From assembly GCF_000297055.2 (NCBI RefSeq), contig NC_022357.1, positions 2,491,501 to 2,555,500 of the forward strand: a DNA stretch of 64,000 nt. Reading direction: 5' to 3'. This stretch comes from Sulfuricella denitrificans skB26 (GTDB taxonomy: Bacteria; Pseudomonadota; Gammaproteobacteria; Burkholderiales; Sulfuricellaceae). Made by a program: the position numbers and the translations under genes. Positions 1 to 7,764 of the stretch are shown here, piece by piece. Within the stretch, counting starts at the first letter, position 1. Each line of letters starts with the position of its first letter. The notes beneath the pieces were generated by a model. That model saw nothing but the letters and a program-made list of their open reading frames with translations, made no database searches and was not told where the DNA came from.

Positions 1-25
1 ATACGAAATGGACGTTCAGCCGAAA

Positions 26-958
26 TCAATGGTATTTTTTAATCTGATTACGCCCATTCCTTTTAGCGATATAAAGTGCTTCATCAGCATTTGCTAAAAG
101 CGCATCAATGCCTATATTGCCGTCCTCGCACGCAACCAATCCAAAACTGGCGGTAATTTTAATTTGATGCTCATTATTTGTTACAACAAGATTTTCAATT
201 TCGGCTCTTAAACGCTCTGCCATAATTGTGGCGTCTTCAAGACAGGTTTCTGGAAGAACAAACGCAAATTCTTCTCCACCTATACGAGCAACAATATCTA
301 TTTCTCGAACAATTCTTTTCAATGGTTCGGCCACTGCCTGCAATACCTTGTCTCCAACTGCATGACCATATTTGTCATTGGTCATTTTGAAATGATCTAT
401 ATCCATCATTATGACTGAAACAGAGTGACCAGATCTTTTTGCCAGTTCAAGAATGTTGTGACCCCGTTCAAAAAATACGCGCCGATTATTTAGTCCGGTT
501 AATTCGTCTTTTTGAGACAGTTCCTCAGCATATTTTTTTGCGGCCAACAACTCTTCTTCTATAGCCTTTCGGTCAGTGATGTCAGTAGCAATTTCAAGGC
601 GCACCAAACGTCCGTCAATCCAGCGAATGGCTAGATCACGGCACTGATACCAGCGTTTGTTTACGGTATTTTGAAATTCCCAGACATAAACCCCGGCAGG
701 CGCACCGGTCTCGTCCAGCAGACGATTGTTGGTACAAAAAGAACACGGGCCATCCTGGTCAGTTTGTAGCACTTTCCAGCAGGTCTGCCCTCGAATATCC
801 CCCCAAATGGATCTTCCATATGCATTGGCAAGCAATACCTCATAAGCCTCCATATCGGACACATAAACCAAGGCATCGAGGCTATCGAGAACAATCGATA
901 TACTCCGATAGCTTTCATCGGCAATTTTTTTCTCGTTATTTTCCACCTGTTTAGTCAT
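26..958 (-). CDS. PAS-GGDEF diguanylate cyclase
   Basis: A 310-residue soluble protein predicted to make cyclic di-GMP from two GTP. Residues about 20-130 form a PAS domain. Residues 151-310 form a GGDEF domain that starts at DELTGL. The active-site motif is GGEEF (227-231), an accepted variant, and an RxxD product-inhibition site (R218 to D221) lies five residues before it, so the enzyme should be active and feedback-inhibited. No membrane segment or signal peptide is visible. The PAS domain carries three cysteines (C60, C72, C75) in a CW...GPCSFC arrangement, which could bind a cofactor; that is inference. The ATG at 958 has no strong Shine-Dalgarno sequence. No partner gene is adjacent on this strand. 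Confidence 0.9.
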   Translation of the reverse strand: MTKQVENNEKKIADESYRSISIVLDSLDALVYVSDMEAYEVLLANAYGRSIWGDIRGQTCWKVLQTDQDGPCSFCTNNRLLDETGAPAGVYVWEFQNTVNKRWYQCRDLAIRWIDGRLVRLEIATDITDRKAIEEELLAAKKYAEELSQKDELTGLNNRRVFFERGHNILELAKRSGHSVSVIMMDIDHFKMTNDKYGHAVGDKVLQAVAEPLKRIVREIDIVARIGGEEFAFVLPETCLEDATIMAERLRAEIENLVVTNNEHQIKITASFGLVACEDGNIGIDALLANADEALYIAKRNGRNQIKKYH

Positions 959-1042
959 TAGAAGATGCTCGGTTAGCTGATTTCTACCTTAAGATATAGA
1001 ATAATTTAATAAAATCCATACTATATAACCCCCCAATAATAC

Positions 1043-1066
1043 GGGCAGCGCGGCCTGCCTTTTTGC
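1043..1066 (+). terminator. Orphan intrinsic terminator-like hairpin
   Basis: A GGCAG/CTGCC stem with a 6-base loop is followed by TTTTT on the + strand. There is no + strand gene upstream of it in the window, because the cyclase gene runs the other way. A second stem (GGGGCTG/CAGCCCC, about 1078-1104) lies beside it and could end the pqi transcript, but it has no T-run in that direction. Function is uncertain. The rest of 959-1163 shows nothing else clear. Confidence 0.3.
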
Positions 1067-1163
1067 TTGGGGTAGATGGGGCTGCTTTTGCACTTCACAG
1101 CCCCTTACAATCCGATTGAATCGGGCAATCTGTAATAACAAGTTTGAACTACTAAGGTGAGCC

Positions 1164-1760
1164 TCATCGTTTTGCCCGCGTGAGCGAATCCAGCACCTCG
1201 GCGATCTCTCGCCCGAGCGCGTCGAGCGCTTTTGCATGTGCGCTGACGAGTGGGGTAACACCTGGGGCATTTACCCGTTCGACGAAGACGGAATGCGCTT
1301 CGCGCAATCGTTCGCCGGCACGGTTTCGAACGCTCCACGCCGCTTCTAGCGTGATGGATTCGCCCGGCACCGATTCGAAACTCAGTACGTCGATCAACAC
1401 TCGGTAATCCGCGCCCTGCCCACCGTACTGCAAATACACTGCGACGCGCGCCGCTGGCAACCGTTGCCCGACCTCCTCTGCGAGGACACGCGGAATCTCG
1501 CGTTTCAAGGGTTCAGACCAACGCTCGTCGTCCAGAATCGCATTGCGGTTCGGCGCGACACGGAGCACGATTTGTTGCCGATCCAGCGCATCTGGTACGG
1601 TTACCGGTCCGATTGCGACCCGATAGTCAGGAACTCCGGTTACTTCTGTCGCCGACGGCGGCGATACACCAGAAAGCGTGTAGTAGCGTGTCTTCGCCGG
1701 CGTTGCACAGGCGGCGAGCGTCAGCAGCAGCGATGCGGCCAGCACGGCTCCAAGCTTCAC
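1164..1760 (-). CDS. pqiC: PqiC-like ABC-type transport auxiliary lipoprotein
   Basis: A 198-residue outer-membrane lipoprotein of the PqiC/DUF330 (ABC-type transport auxiliary) family. The N-terminus is a lipoprotein signal: a positive start, a hydrophobic stretch, then the lipobox LAAC with the acylated cysteine at residue 18. The mature part begins PAKTRYYTLSG, typical of the family. In E. coli, PqiC anchors the periplasmic PqiB tunnel at the outer membrane for phospholipid transport. The GTG start overlaps the pqiB stop (GTGA), so it is probably translationally coupled as the last gene of the pqi operon. Confidence 0.88.
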   Translation of the reverse strand: MKLGAVLAASLLLTLAACATPAKTRYYTLSGVSPPSATEVTGVPDYRVAIGPVTVPDALDRQQIVLRVAPNRNAILDDERWSEPLKREIPRVLAEEVGQRLPAARVAVYLQYGGQGADYRVLIDVLSFESVPGESITLEAAWSVRNRAGERLREAHSVFVERVNAPGVTPLVSAHAKALDALGREIAEVLDSLTRAKR

Positions 1761-3373
1761 TGTGCTGGCTCCTCGACACGGCCGCGAAGGATCGCGCCGG
1801 GGTTGCGCTCAAGGTAATCTGCCAGACTGCGCATCGCCTCCGCCGCTCGCGAGATTTCACGTAATGACTCGCGCACGTCGTGCTGCATGGGCGCATCTTC
1901 GGCAAGCAAACCATCGATGCCGGCGAGCGTCTTCTCCGCGCTCGACAGCGTGCGGCTCAGATCGGCCAAGGTGCGCCCTGCCTGCGGTGTGAGATCGCTG
2001 TCGACCCGTTTCACGGTGCCCTCGGTTGCAGCAAGCATGCTTTCAAGTGCCTTCAGCGACTTGCGCGCATCGGCGACCGTGGCCTCCAGCGGCAGCTTGT
2101 CCAGCTTGCGTGCAAGCCGCAGCAGCGTTGCCTGCAGTTCCTGAAGACTGCTGGCCGCAGTCGGAATCTCGGCATAGCCAGCGTGCTTCAACACTGCCGC
2201 CTTCGGTTCGTTGGGAAAGAAATCGAGCGCGACAAAGAGCTGGCCGGTGAGCAGGCTGCCGCTGCGCAGTTGCGCGCGCAGGCCGTGCGCAACGAGCTTA
2301 TCGATGAGCGCGCCGTGCGGCGCAGTGCCCTGCTTAATCTTGCCGCGCAGCCGGTCCGGATAAAGCCGCACTTCAACGGGAATGCGCACAGCCATGTTCT
2401 TTGCGTCGAAGTCGACGTTGATGGCGACAACTTCGCCCACCACCACGCCGCGGAAATCCACCGGCGCACCGACGGAGAGCCCGCGCACCGATTCATCGAA
2501 CACCAGATGGTAGGTCTCTTCGGCGGTATCGGGCAGACGCAGCGCCTTGCCCTGGTCTGAATAGAGCGTGAAGCTTGCGTTCCCTTGCGCCGGGGGTGCC
2601 TGCGCAGATTCGGTCGGCGTCTGAAAAGCGACACCCCCGAGCAACATCGACGCGACCGATTCGGTGTTCAGCCGAATACCGCTTGCATCGAGCGCAACAT
2701 CAAAGCCGCTCGCCTGCCAGAAACGTGTATCTGACTTGACATGGCGGTCGTAGGGCGCGTTGACGAACACGCGCAGCTGCACGCCTATGCCGTCTTTGTC
2801 GAGTTCATAGGCGACGACCGAGCCGACCTGGACGCGCCGGAAGTAAACCGGCGAGCCGATATCCAGCGAGCCTAGATCATCGGCACGCAACTGGAAATGA
2901 CGCCCGGGCAGGTCGACGGTGACGATCGGCGGCACATCGAGCCCGACGAACTTACTCCTTGAATCACTCGAGGAACCCACGTCCATGCCGATATAGGCGC
3001 CCGAGAGCAGCGTACCCAGGCCGGATATCTGTGTCCCCGAAATGCGCGGGCGCACCACCCAGAAACGGGTATCTTCGACGAGGAAGGGCTTGGCCTGCTT
3101 GCTGAGGGCCACTGTGGCGACGACCCCCTTGCCGTCTTCCGAGAACGCGATAGCAACGACACGACCGATGTCCACGTTGTGGTATTTGACGCGCGTCTTC
3201 TCCGGTTCCAGCCCTTCAGCGGTACTGAAACTGATAGTGATCGTCGGACCACGATCGAGCACTGCCTTGACAGCGAGCCAGCCGCCAATCAGCGCCGCGA
3301 TGATCGGAATCAGCCACACCAGCTGCAGCGACCAGCGACGGTGCGGTTTCACGCGGGCTTCCGGGATGGACAT
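1757..3373 (-). CDS. pqiB: PqiB-like MCE (MlaD-family) protein
   Basis: A 538-residue inner-membrane-anchored periplasmic protein. Residues about 17-38 form one transmembrane helix, followed by three MCE domains beginning near residues 43, 160 and 280 (for example the segment with GLEPEKTRVKYHNVDIG). A long helical C-terminus of about 130 residues has coiled-coil character and ends in a LERNPGAILRG motif. In E. coli, PqiB hexamers form a tunnel that carries lipids across the periplasm. The ATG at 3373 was chosen because the protein then starts MSIPEARVKPHRRW, just before the membrane helix; the open frame continues upstream only as a shadow of pqiA. It sits 26 bp after the pqiA stop and overlaps pqiC. 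Confidence 0.92.
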   Translation of the reverse strand: MSIPEARVKPHRRWSLQLVWLIPIIAALIGGWLAVKAVLDRGPTITISFSTAEGLEPEKTRVKYHNVDIGRVVAIAFSEDGKGVVATVALSKQAKPFLVEDTRFWVVRPRISGTQISGLGTLLSGAYIGMDVGSSSDSRSKFVGLDVPPIVTVDLPGRHFQLRADDLGSLDIGSPVYFRRVQVGSVVAYELDKDGIGVQLRVFVNAPYDRHVKSDTRFWQASGFDVALDASGIRLNTESVASMLLGGVAFQTPTESAQAPPAQGNASFTLYSDQGKALRLPDTAEETYHLVFDESVRGLSVGAPVDFRGVVVGEVVAINVDFDAKNMAVRIPVEVRLYPDRLRGKIKQGTAPHGALIDKLVAHGLRAQLRSGSLLTGQLFVALDFFPNEPKAAVLKHAGYAEIPTAASSLQELQATLLRLARKLDKLPLEATVADARKSLKALESMLAATEGTVKRVDSDLTPQAGRTLADLSRTLSSAEKTLAGIDGLLAEDAPMQHDVRESLREISRAAEAMRSLADYLERNPGAILRGRVEEPAQ

Positions 3374-3399
3374 GGGATCCTGCGGGTTCGGTGGCTGCT

Positions 3400-4026
3400 C
3401 TATGATTCTTTCTCCTGTATGTCCCAGATTAAGCGTGGGTCGAAACTTGCGGCGGCGAACATGGTCAGCACCACCACCGCGCCGAACGCGGCTGCGCCAG
3501 GTCCGGCGTGAATCGAGGCGAACGTGCTCACCTGAACCAGCGCCACCAGTATCGTCACGACGTAAATATCGAGCATCGACCAGCGGCCTGCAAATTCGAT
3601 AATTCGATAAAGCCGCGTGCGCGTGCGCGGATGCGCGACAGATCGCATTTGCACCGAGCCGGCAAGGACCGCCAGCGCGATCATCTTTACCAAGGGTACC
3701 ATCACGCTGGCAAAAAACACGAGCGATGCCAGGACAAAAGATCCCGACGTCCACAGGAATGCGACGCCGGAGAGGATGGTATCGCTCTGCGTGCCGAAGA
3801 GCGAACTGGTGTCCATGATAGGCAGTGTATTGGCCGGTACATAAAGGATTATAGCCGCGATAAGGAAAGCCCATGTGCGCGCCAGACTCGCAGGCTTGCG
3901 CATATGCAGCATTGCGCCGCAGCGCGGGCAGTATGCATCGCTGCCCGGCGGCGGCGCGTGACTCACCAGCCGGCACACCTCGCATGCAAGCAGGCCACTT
4001 CGGGCTGCGGTCGGTGCCTTGCTCAC
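3400..4026 (-). CDS. pqiA: Paraquat-inducible protein A, second half protein
   Basis: A 208-residue integral membrane protein matching one half of E. coli PqiA. It has an N-terminal zinc-ribbon-like pair (CxxC at 15-18 and at 33-36) and four predicted membrane helices, the first followed by VPANTLPIM, a family signature. The GTG start lies in a GTGA overlap with the preceding pqiA half, which decides the start. In the better-known form two such halves are fused in one chain; here they are separate, coupled genes. With pqiB and pqiC it probably makes an envelope lipid-transport system; the substrate is not known from sequence. Confidence 0.88.
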   Translation of the reverse strand: MSKAPTAARSGLLACEVCRLVSHAPPPGSDAYCPRCGAMLHMRKPASLARTWAFLIAAIILYVPANTLPIMDTSSLFGTQSDTILSGVAFLWTSGSFVLASLVFFASVMVPLVKMIALAVLAGSVQMRSVAHPRTRTRLYRIIEFAGRWSMLDIYVVTILVALVQVSTFASIHAGPGAAAFGAVVVLTMFAAASFDPRLIWDIQEKES

Positions 4027-4634
4027 CGAATTGTCTCCAGTTGCTTCCAGGCGGCATCTGGATCGAACGCGGCTGCGGCAGCCGCGATAAACGCCATCAG
4101 TGCGCCGAAGGAAAACAGGGCCACGCCAGGCTCGACTATCGCGATATGCGCGAGCTTGACCAGCGACACCAGCACGCCGAGCAGGAACACTTCCACCATG
4201 CCCCACGGTTTCACGCTTTCGATAAAGTGGAGGATAGCCACAGCCCCACGGCCGCGCGCGCCCTGTCGCAGCGTCACCAGCACCCAGGTCAGTCCGATGA
4301 GCTCTGCTGCCGGCACGAATATCGTGGTAAAAAACACCAGCACCGCCACCGTCCGTGCCTCGTCGTCCCACAAAGACTCCACCGCACCGAAGAGCGTCGA
4401 GCTGGTGTGCGTGCCCTGCACTTCCAGCCCGACAATCGGATAGACATTGGCGACCACGAAGAGAATGCATGCCGTAAGCGCTAGCGCAAGCGCCCGCTCG
4501 TTTGCATCCGGCGGCGCGTGCCGGTAGAGAAGCGCGCCGCAGCGCGTGCAGCGTGCCTCGCCACCGGACGGCAGTTGCGTCTGGCGGTGCAGCAAGTCGC
4601 ATTCCAGGCAGGCGACAAATGTGGGCGAGGACAT
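4023..4634 (-). CDS. pqiA: Paraquat-inducible protein A, first half protein
   Basis: A 203-residue membrane protein and the first gene of the pqi operon. It carries the same plan as the next gene: CxxC at 9-12 and 29-32, then four membrane helices with a VANVYPIV segment matching the family motif. The ATG at 4634 gives a start directly before the first cysteine pair; a longer in-frame TTG start at 4670 exists but adds residues that do not look conserved. No strong ribosome-binding site is visible for either. It overlaps the second pqiA half by 4 bp. Confidence 0.87.
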   Translation of the reverse strand: MSSPTFVACLECDLLHRQTQLPSGGEARCTRCGALLYRHAPPDANERALALALTACILFVVANVYPIVGLEVQGTHTSSTLFGAVESLWDDEARTVAVLVFFTTIFVPAAELIGLTWVLVTLRQGARGRGAVAILHFIESVKPWGMVEVFLLGVLVSLVKLAHIAIVEPGVALFSFGALMAFIAAAAAAFDPDAAWKQLETIR

Positions 4635-4953
4635 AATAGGTAATCGGTCAATCACTGCAACGTCAAACAAACTGCAGTCGCACGCGATACGTGCGCCGCA
4701 TCGATTGTCTCTTCAGACCTGCCCGCCTTGGCACCGATCGCGAGGGTCGAGAGATATTGATCAAGATTACATGGTAGCAAGAAAAGGGGGACCCAAGTTG
4801 CTCTCTTAAATGTCGCTCACACTGGGTCAAAACTCTCCATGTGCCAACAAGTAACGGCAGAATGGGGAGAAAACAATAACTCGTTCTATTGTCAGGGCTA
4901 TACTTGGATTGAGAATTTGAACGGCCTTTCCGTTTCTCTACAAGGAGAAGAAA
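4635..4953. other. Divergent intergenic region, pqi operon to discoidin-like gene
   Basis: A 319-bp stretch between two divergent genes. A TATACT hexamer at 4899-4904 could be a -10 for the + strand gene, but no convincing -35 precedes it. I found no ORF, RNA or repeat that I can support here. Confidence 0.4.
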
Positions 4954-5451
4954 ATGCACGAAAAATTAAGGAAAAAAATCATGCCGTCCGCAACAGGGAC
5001 AGCCATGCCTGTTCCTGCGAACACCATCGACATCATCCAGCACGCGGAGGTTATCGCCACCTCTGAATCCGAAAGCCGCCCTCTGGACAATATCGTTGAC
5101 GGCAGCACTGGGCCGGGTAGCTCGCAATGGGTGGCGGGATCTACGGGACCGCAGAGTCTAATTTTCAAATTTGATGCGCCCCAGAACATCACTGGCATCA
5201 TTTATGAAATCGAGGAACAAGAAATAGCGCGCACGCAGGAAGTCTGTTTTGAAGTATCCACCGATTCCGGCGCCCACTTCCGGGAAATCCTTCGGCACGA
5301 ATACAATTTCAGTCCGAACGGAAGCACATTTCAAAGAGAGGAACTGAAACTGGATCTTCCTCGAATCACAGACCTGAAAATGACCATTAAACCGGACAAG
5401 GGAAACCTTGACTGCGTGGCAAAACTGAACTACATCGCATTCCAGATGTAA
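4954..5451 (+). CDS. Discoidin (F5/8 type C)-like small protein
   Basis: A 165-residue protein with one beta-sandwich domain of the discoidin / F5-8 type C kind. The typical features are an early LDNIVDGS segment, a central LIFKFDAPQNITGIIYEI strand pair and the ARTQEVCFEVSTDSG and FREILRHEYNFSPNG segments, which I recognise as a recurring small bacterial carbohydrate-binding-like family. No signal peptide or membrane helix is seen, so it may act in the cytoplasm. The start is firm: AAGGAG lies 7 bases before the ATG. It is transcribed alone, convergent with the GH77 gene. Ligand and role are unknown. Confidence 0.75.
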   Translation: MHEKLRKKIMPSATGTAMPVPANTIDIIQHAEVIATSESESRPLDNIVDGSTGPGSSQWVAGSTGPQSLIFKFDAPQNITGIIYEIEEQEIARTQEVCFEVSTDSGAHFREILRHEYNFSPNGSTFQREELKLDLPRITDLKMTIKPDKGNLDCVAKLNYIAFQM

Positions 5452-5484
5452 CCGCTGACGCACACTGCCGCAGGCCTTGCCTGA

Positions 5485-7443
5485 TCAATCGATACGCCAG
5501 CCCGCACGCGCCTCCAGTCGGGCAATGAGTTCCGGCCTGGCGCGGGCGATCTCAGGTCGCGAGCGCAAGGCCAGCGCCAGCACCGCGTGCAGGTTGAGCG
5601 CCTCGCCTCGCCGCCGATCATCTTCATAGCGGCGGGCAAAGTCCGTTGGCACCCGCAGGGTCCAGTTATCCTCATTCACCGTGCCCGGTACATTGTAGGT
5701 TTCCTCCAGCCCGAACAGATCGGCAAAGAACAACATGACGTGGCGGGCTGGGCTCAGGAAAAGGTCGGCCACCTTGGCGTGGGCCAGTTTGCGGTAGTCG
5801 GAGGCCAGGGCAGATGCCAGTAACTCAGGGGCGTCCGGACGCAGGCGGCGGGCGAGATAGGCCGCCTGTTTGCATCCCTCCTCTCTCCCCTGCCAGTCCT
5901 TAGTCAGGCGCCAGATGGACGGCGTGTCGTGGTTGCCCACCATGACCCAATCCTGATGTTCGGCGTTCTCGCTGCGATAGACATCCGTGGGATCGTCCAG
6001 GTCGGCCTTCTGGGTCACCCGGAAGCGGCCCAGGCCATGCCGCAAGCGCACCTGTCTGAGGGGCAGAGTCTCGGTGGACAGCACTTCGCACAGGATGTCC
6101 TCCTTGCGCCTGCCGTGGGCGTGCACCTGCTCCATGAGGGTGTCCATCAACACAGCGTAGCGGCTTTCATGCTCAGGCGTTAGTTCTCGCACCCAATCGT
6201 CGGCATAAGCAGGCCGTTCCCGGTTGAGCTGATCCGGGTGCACGATAGCATGGTGGGCGAGATCAGGATGGTCGTCCTGGGAGGAGAACAGCCGTGCCCC
6301 GCGCTGCAGCGCGTGATAAGGGTCGGGGTCGTCGGCCCGATAGACCCAGGGGCAGACCAGGCCGTGAGGATGATCCAGACGCAGCCCGTCGAACTCCGCC
6401 AGCATTTTTCCCAGGCGCTCGGCGACGAAAACGAGTGCCGGGCCGGGCTCGCCTCCCGGGCTGAGAAAGTGGGCCGGGTCCAGCACCGGATAGTTCCAGG
6501 GCTGGCCATTGATATTGGTGCGACTGGGTGGAGCGCCCATGACATAGCCGCCAAGCAGCAAGGCTTGCCGGCTCCAGGCGTCGCGCAGGGACAAGCCTAC
6601 CTGCACATCACCGTAGATCTTGAGGCCCAAAGCCTGCATCTGGCCCCGGAAGGTCCGGTGCTGTTCGAGCAAAATGAGCTGGACCAGTGCATAACGCTCC
6701 AGCAGGCCACCATGTCTTTGTTCCAGCATCCGCCTGCGTTTCTCGCTGTCAGCAGTGGTCGAAGCAGGCAGCACGCGGTCCTGAGCACGTTCCCCTTCCT
6801 GTGGCCATTGCCGCCAGGGAAGTCGGTTGTGCTCCAGGCTCAGGGCCTCGTATAGGGCATCGTCGCGCAGCCAATGGTTCTCCTGCCAGAAGGCGGCGAG
6901 CGCTACGTCAAGCCGAAGGGCAGCGGGTTCGCACCGCTGCCGAGCCGCATCGAAGCGCTGATGGATATCCTCCACCGCTTTTGCATAGGCGTCGAAGGTG
7001 TAGGCGCAGGCCACCCTGTTCCCGTCGGGGCGAGGGTTGCCGGCCACCATCTCCAGCCAGGCATCCTCACCCAGCAGGCCACCCCACTCGGAGTTGCGGG
7101 CAAGGGCCTTCAGGTCCAGCGAGAAGATGCTACGGGAGAATATGGTGCCATCATAAGGCGAGTGATTAACCGGGGAGGTCTGACCCTGGGGTCCCAATTG
7201 CAGGCCGGTAAAACCCAAAGCACGGGCAAACCGGGCCAGTGCCATGCCTCCCTCGCCGTAAGGGCTGCCTCGCCCGGTGTCCTCACCTTCCACGCCTGGA
7301 AAGCTCGCATCGTGCACAGCCAGCAGAAAGTCCGATTTGTCCAGCAGCCTTAGCGCCTCGGCGAGATCGGGGTCGATGGCGGGCGGGAGGGACGCCGTTC
7401 CCGGCGAGTCGAGCATCTGAAGCTCCTTGAGTGTGTGATTCAT
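5485..7443 (-). CDS. Divergent GH77 4-alpha-glucanotransferase
   Basis: A 652-residue cytoplasmic enzyme of glycoside hydrolase family 77 (amylomaltase/MalQ), which moves alpha-1,4-glucan segments between maltodextrins. Family landmarks are visible but altered: SPYDGTIFS near the N-terminus, GDVQVGLSLRDAW in place of the usual GDLPIYVA, the nucleophile region LRLDH (Asp about 357), the acid/base region ILCEV (Glu about 453, usually IAEDLG) and NHD (Asp about 506). All three carboxylates are present, so activity is likely. In-frame starts at 7449 and 7512 are also possible; none has a good ribosome-binding site. No other glycogen or maltose genes are nearby, so substrate and regulation are unclear. 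Confidence 0.82.
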   Translation of the reverse strand: MNHTLKELQMLDSPGTASLPPAIDPDLAEALRLLDKSDFLLAVHDASFPGVEGEDTGRGSPYGEGGMALARFARALGFTGLQLGPQGQTSPVNHSPYDGTIFSRSIFSLDLKALARNSEWGGLLGEDAWLEMVAGNPRPDGNRVACAYTFDAYAKAVEDIHQRFDAARQRCEPAALRLDVALAAFWQENHWLRDDALYEALSLEHNRLPWRQWPQEGERAQDRVLPASTTADSEKRRRMLEQRHGGLLERYALVQLILLEQHRTFRGQMQALGLKIYGDVQVGLSLRDAWSRQALLLGGYVMGAPPSRTNINGQPWNYPVLDPAHFLSPGGEPGPALVFVAERLGKMLAEFDGLRLDHPHGLVCPWVYRADDPDPYHALQRGARLFSSQDDHPDLAHHAIVHPDQLNRERPAYADDWVRELTPEHESRYAVLMDTLMEQVHAHGRRKEDILCEVLSTETLPLRQVRLRHGLGRFRVTQKADLDDPTDVYRSENAEHQDWVMVGNHDTPSIWRLTKDWQGREEGCKQAAYLARRLRPDAPELLASALASDYRKLAHAKVADLFLSPARHVMLFFADLFGLEETYNVPGTVNEDNWTLRVPTDFARRYEDDRRRGEALNLHAVLALALRSRPEIARARPELIARLEARAGWRID

Positions 7444-7764
7444 AGTCATTGTTTCAATTATAAAATGATTATCGCGGTTCCAGTTTGATATTGGCCAGCC
7501 TATCGCCGCCATCAGGCTCGTATTGCTGCTTTTTATCCCTTAAATAATGCACTCGCATATAGGCGCCAGCAGCAAAAACGGGTGCCGTTGTACAGGCAAA
7601 TAAGAATGAGTTACCATTTTCTAAATAAAATTTATGATCTTAGGAAAATATGGTCAGAGTCCTTGACGTAAAGGCACATTGGCAGTTTTTTGACTCACCC
7701 CCCTTCTGGTACGGGTCGCAAAATCCAGGCCTGAAGTCTGCTCCCAGGGCAATTTAGGAAAATC
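7444..7764. other. Divergent intergenic region, GH77 to GGDEF-EAL gene
   Basis: About 320 bp, AT-richer than its neighbours, between divergent genes. It must hold both promoters, but I see no pair of -35/-10 elements that I can defend. A TTGACG at about 7661 has no matching -10 at the usual distance. No ORF or RNA was recognised. Confidence 0.35.

Noticed and set aside
3374-4057. N-terminal extension of pqiB by 228 codons
   Set aside because: The added sequence overlaps pqiA and is a shadow of it; the conserved protein starts at 3373.
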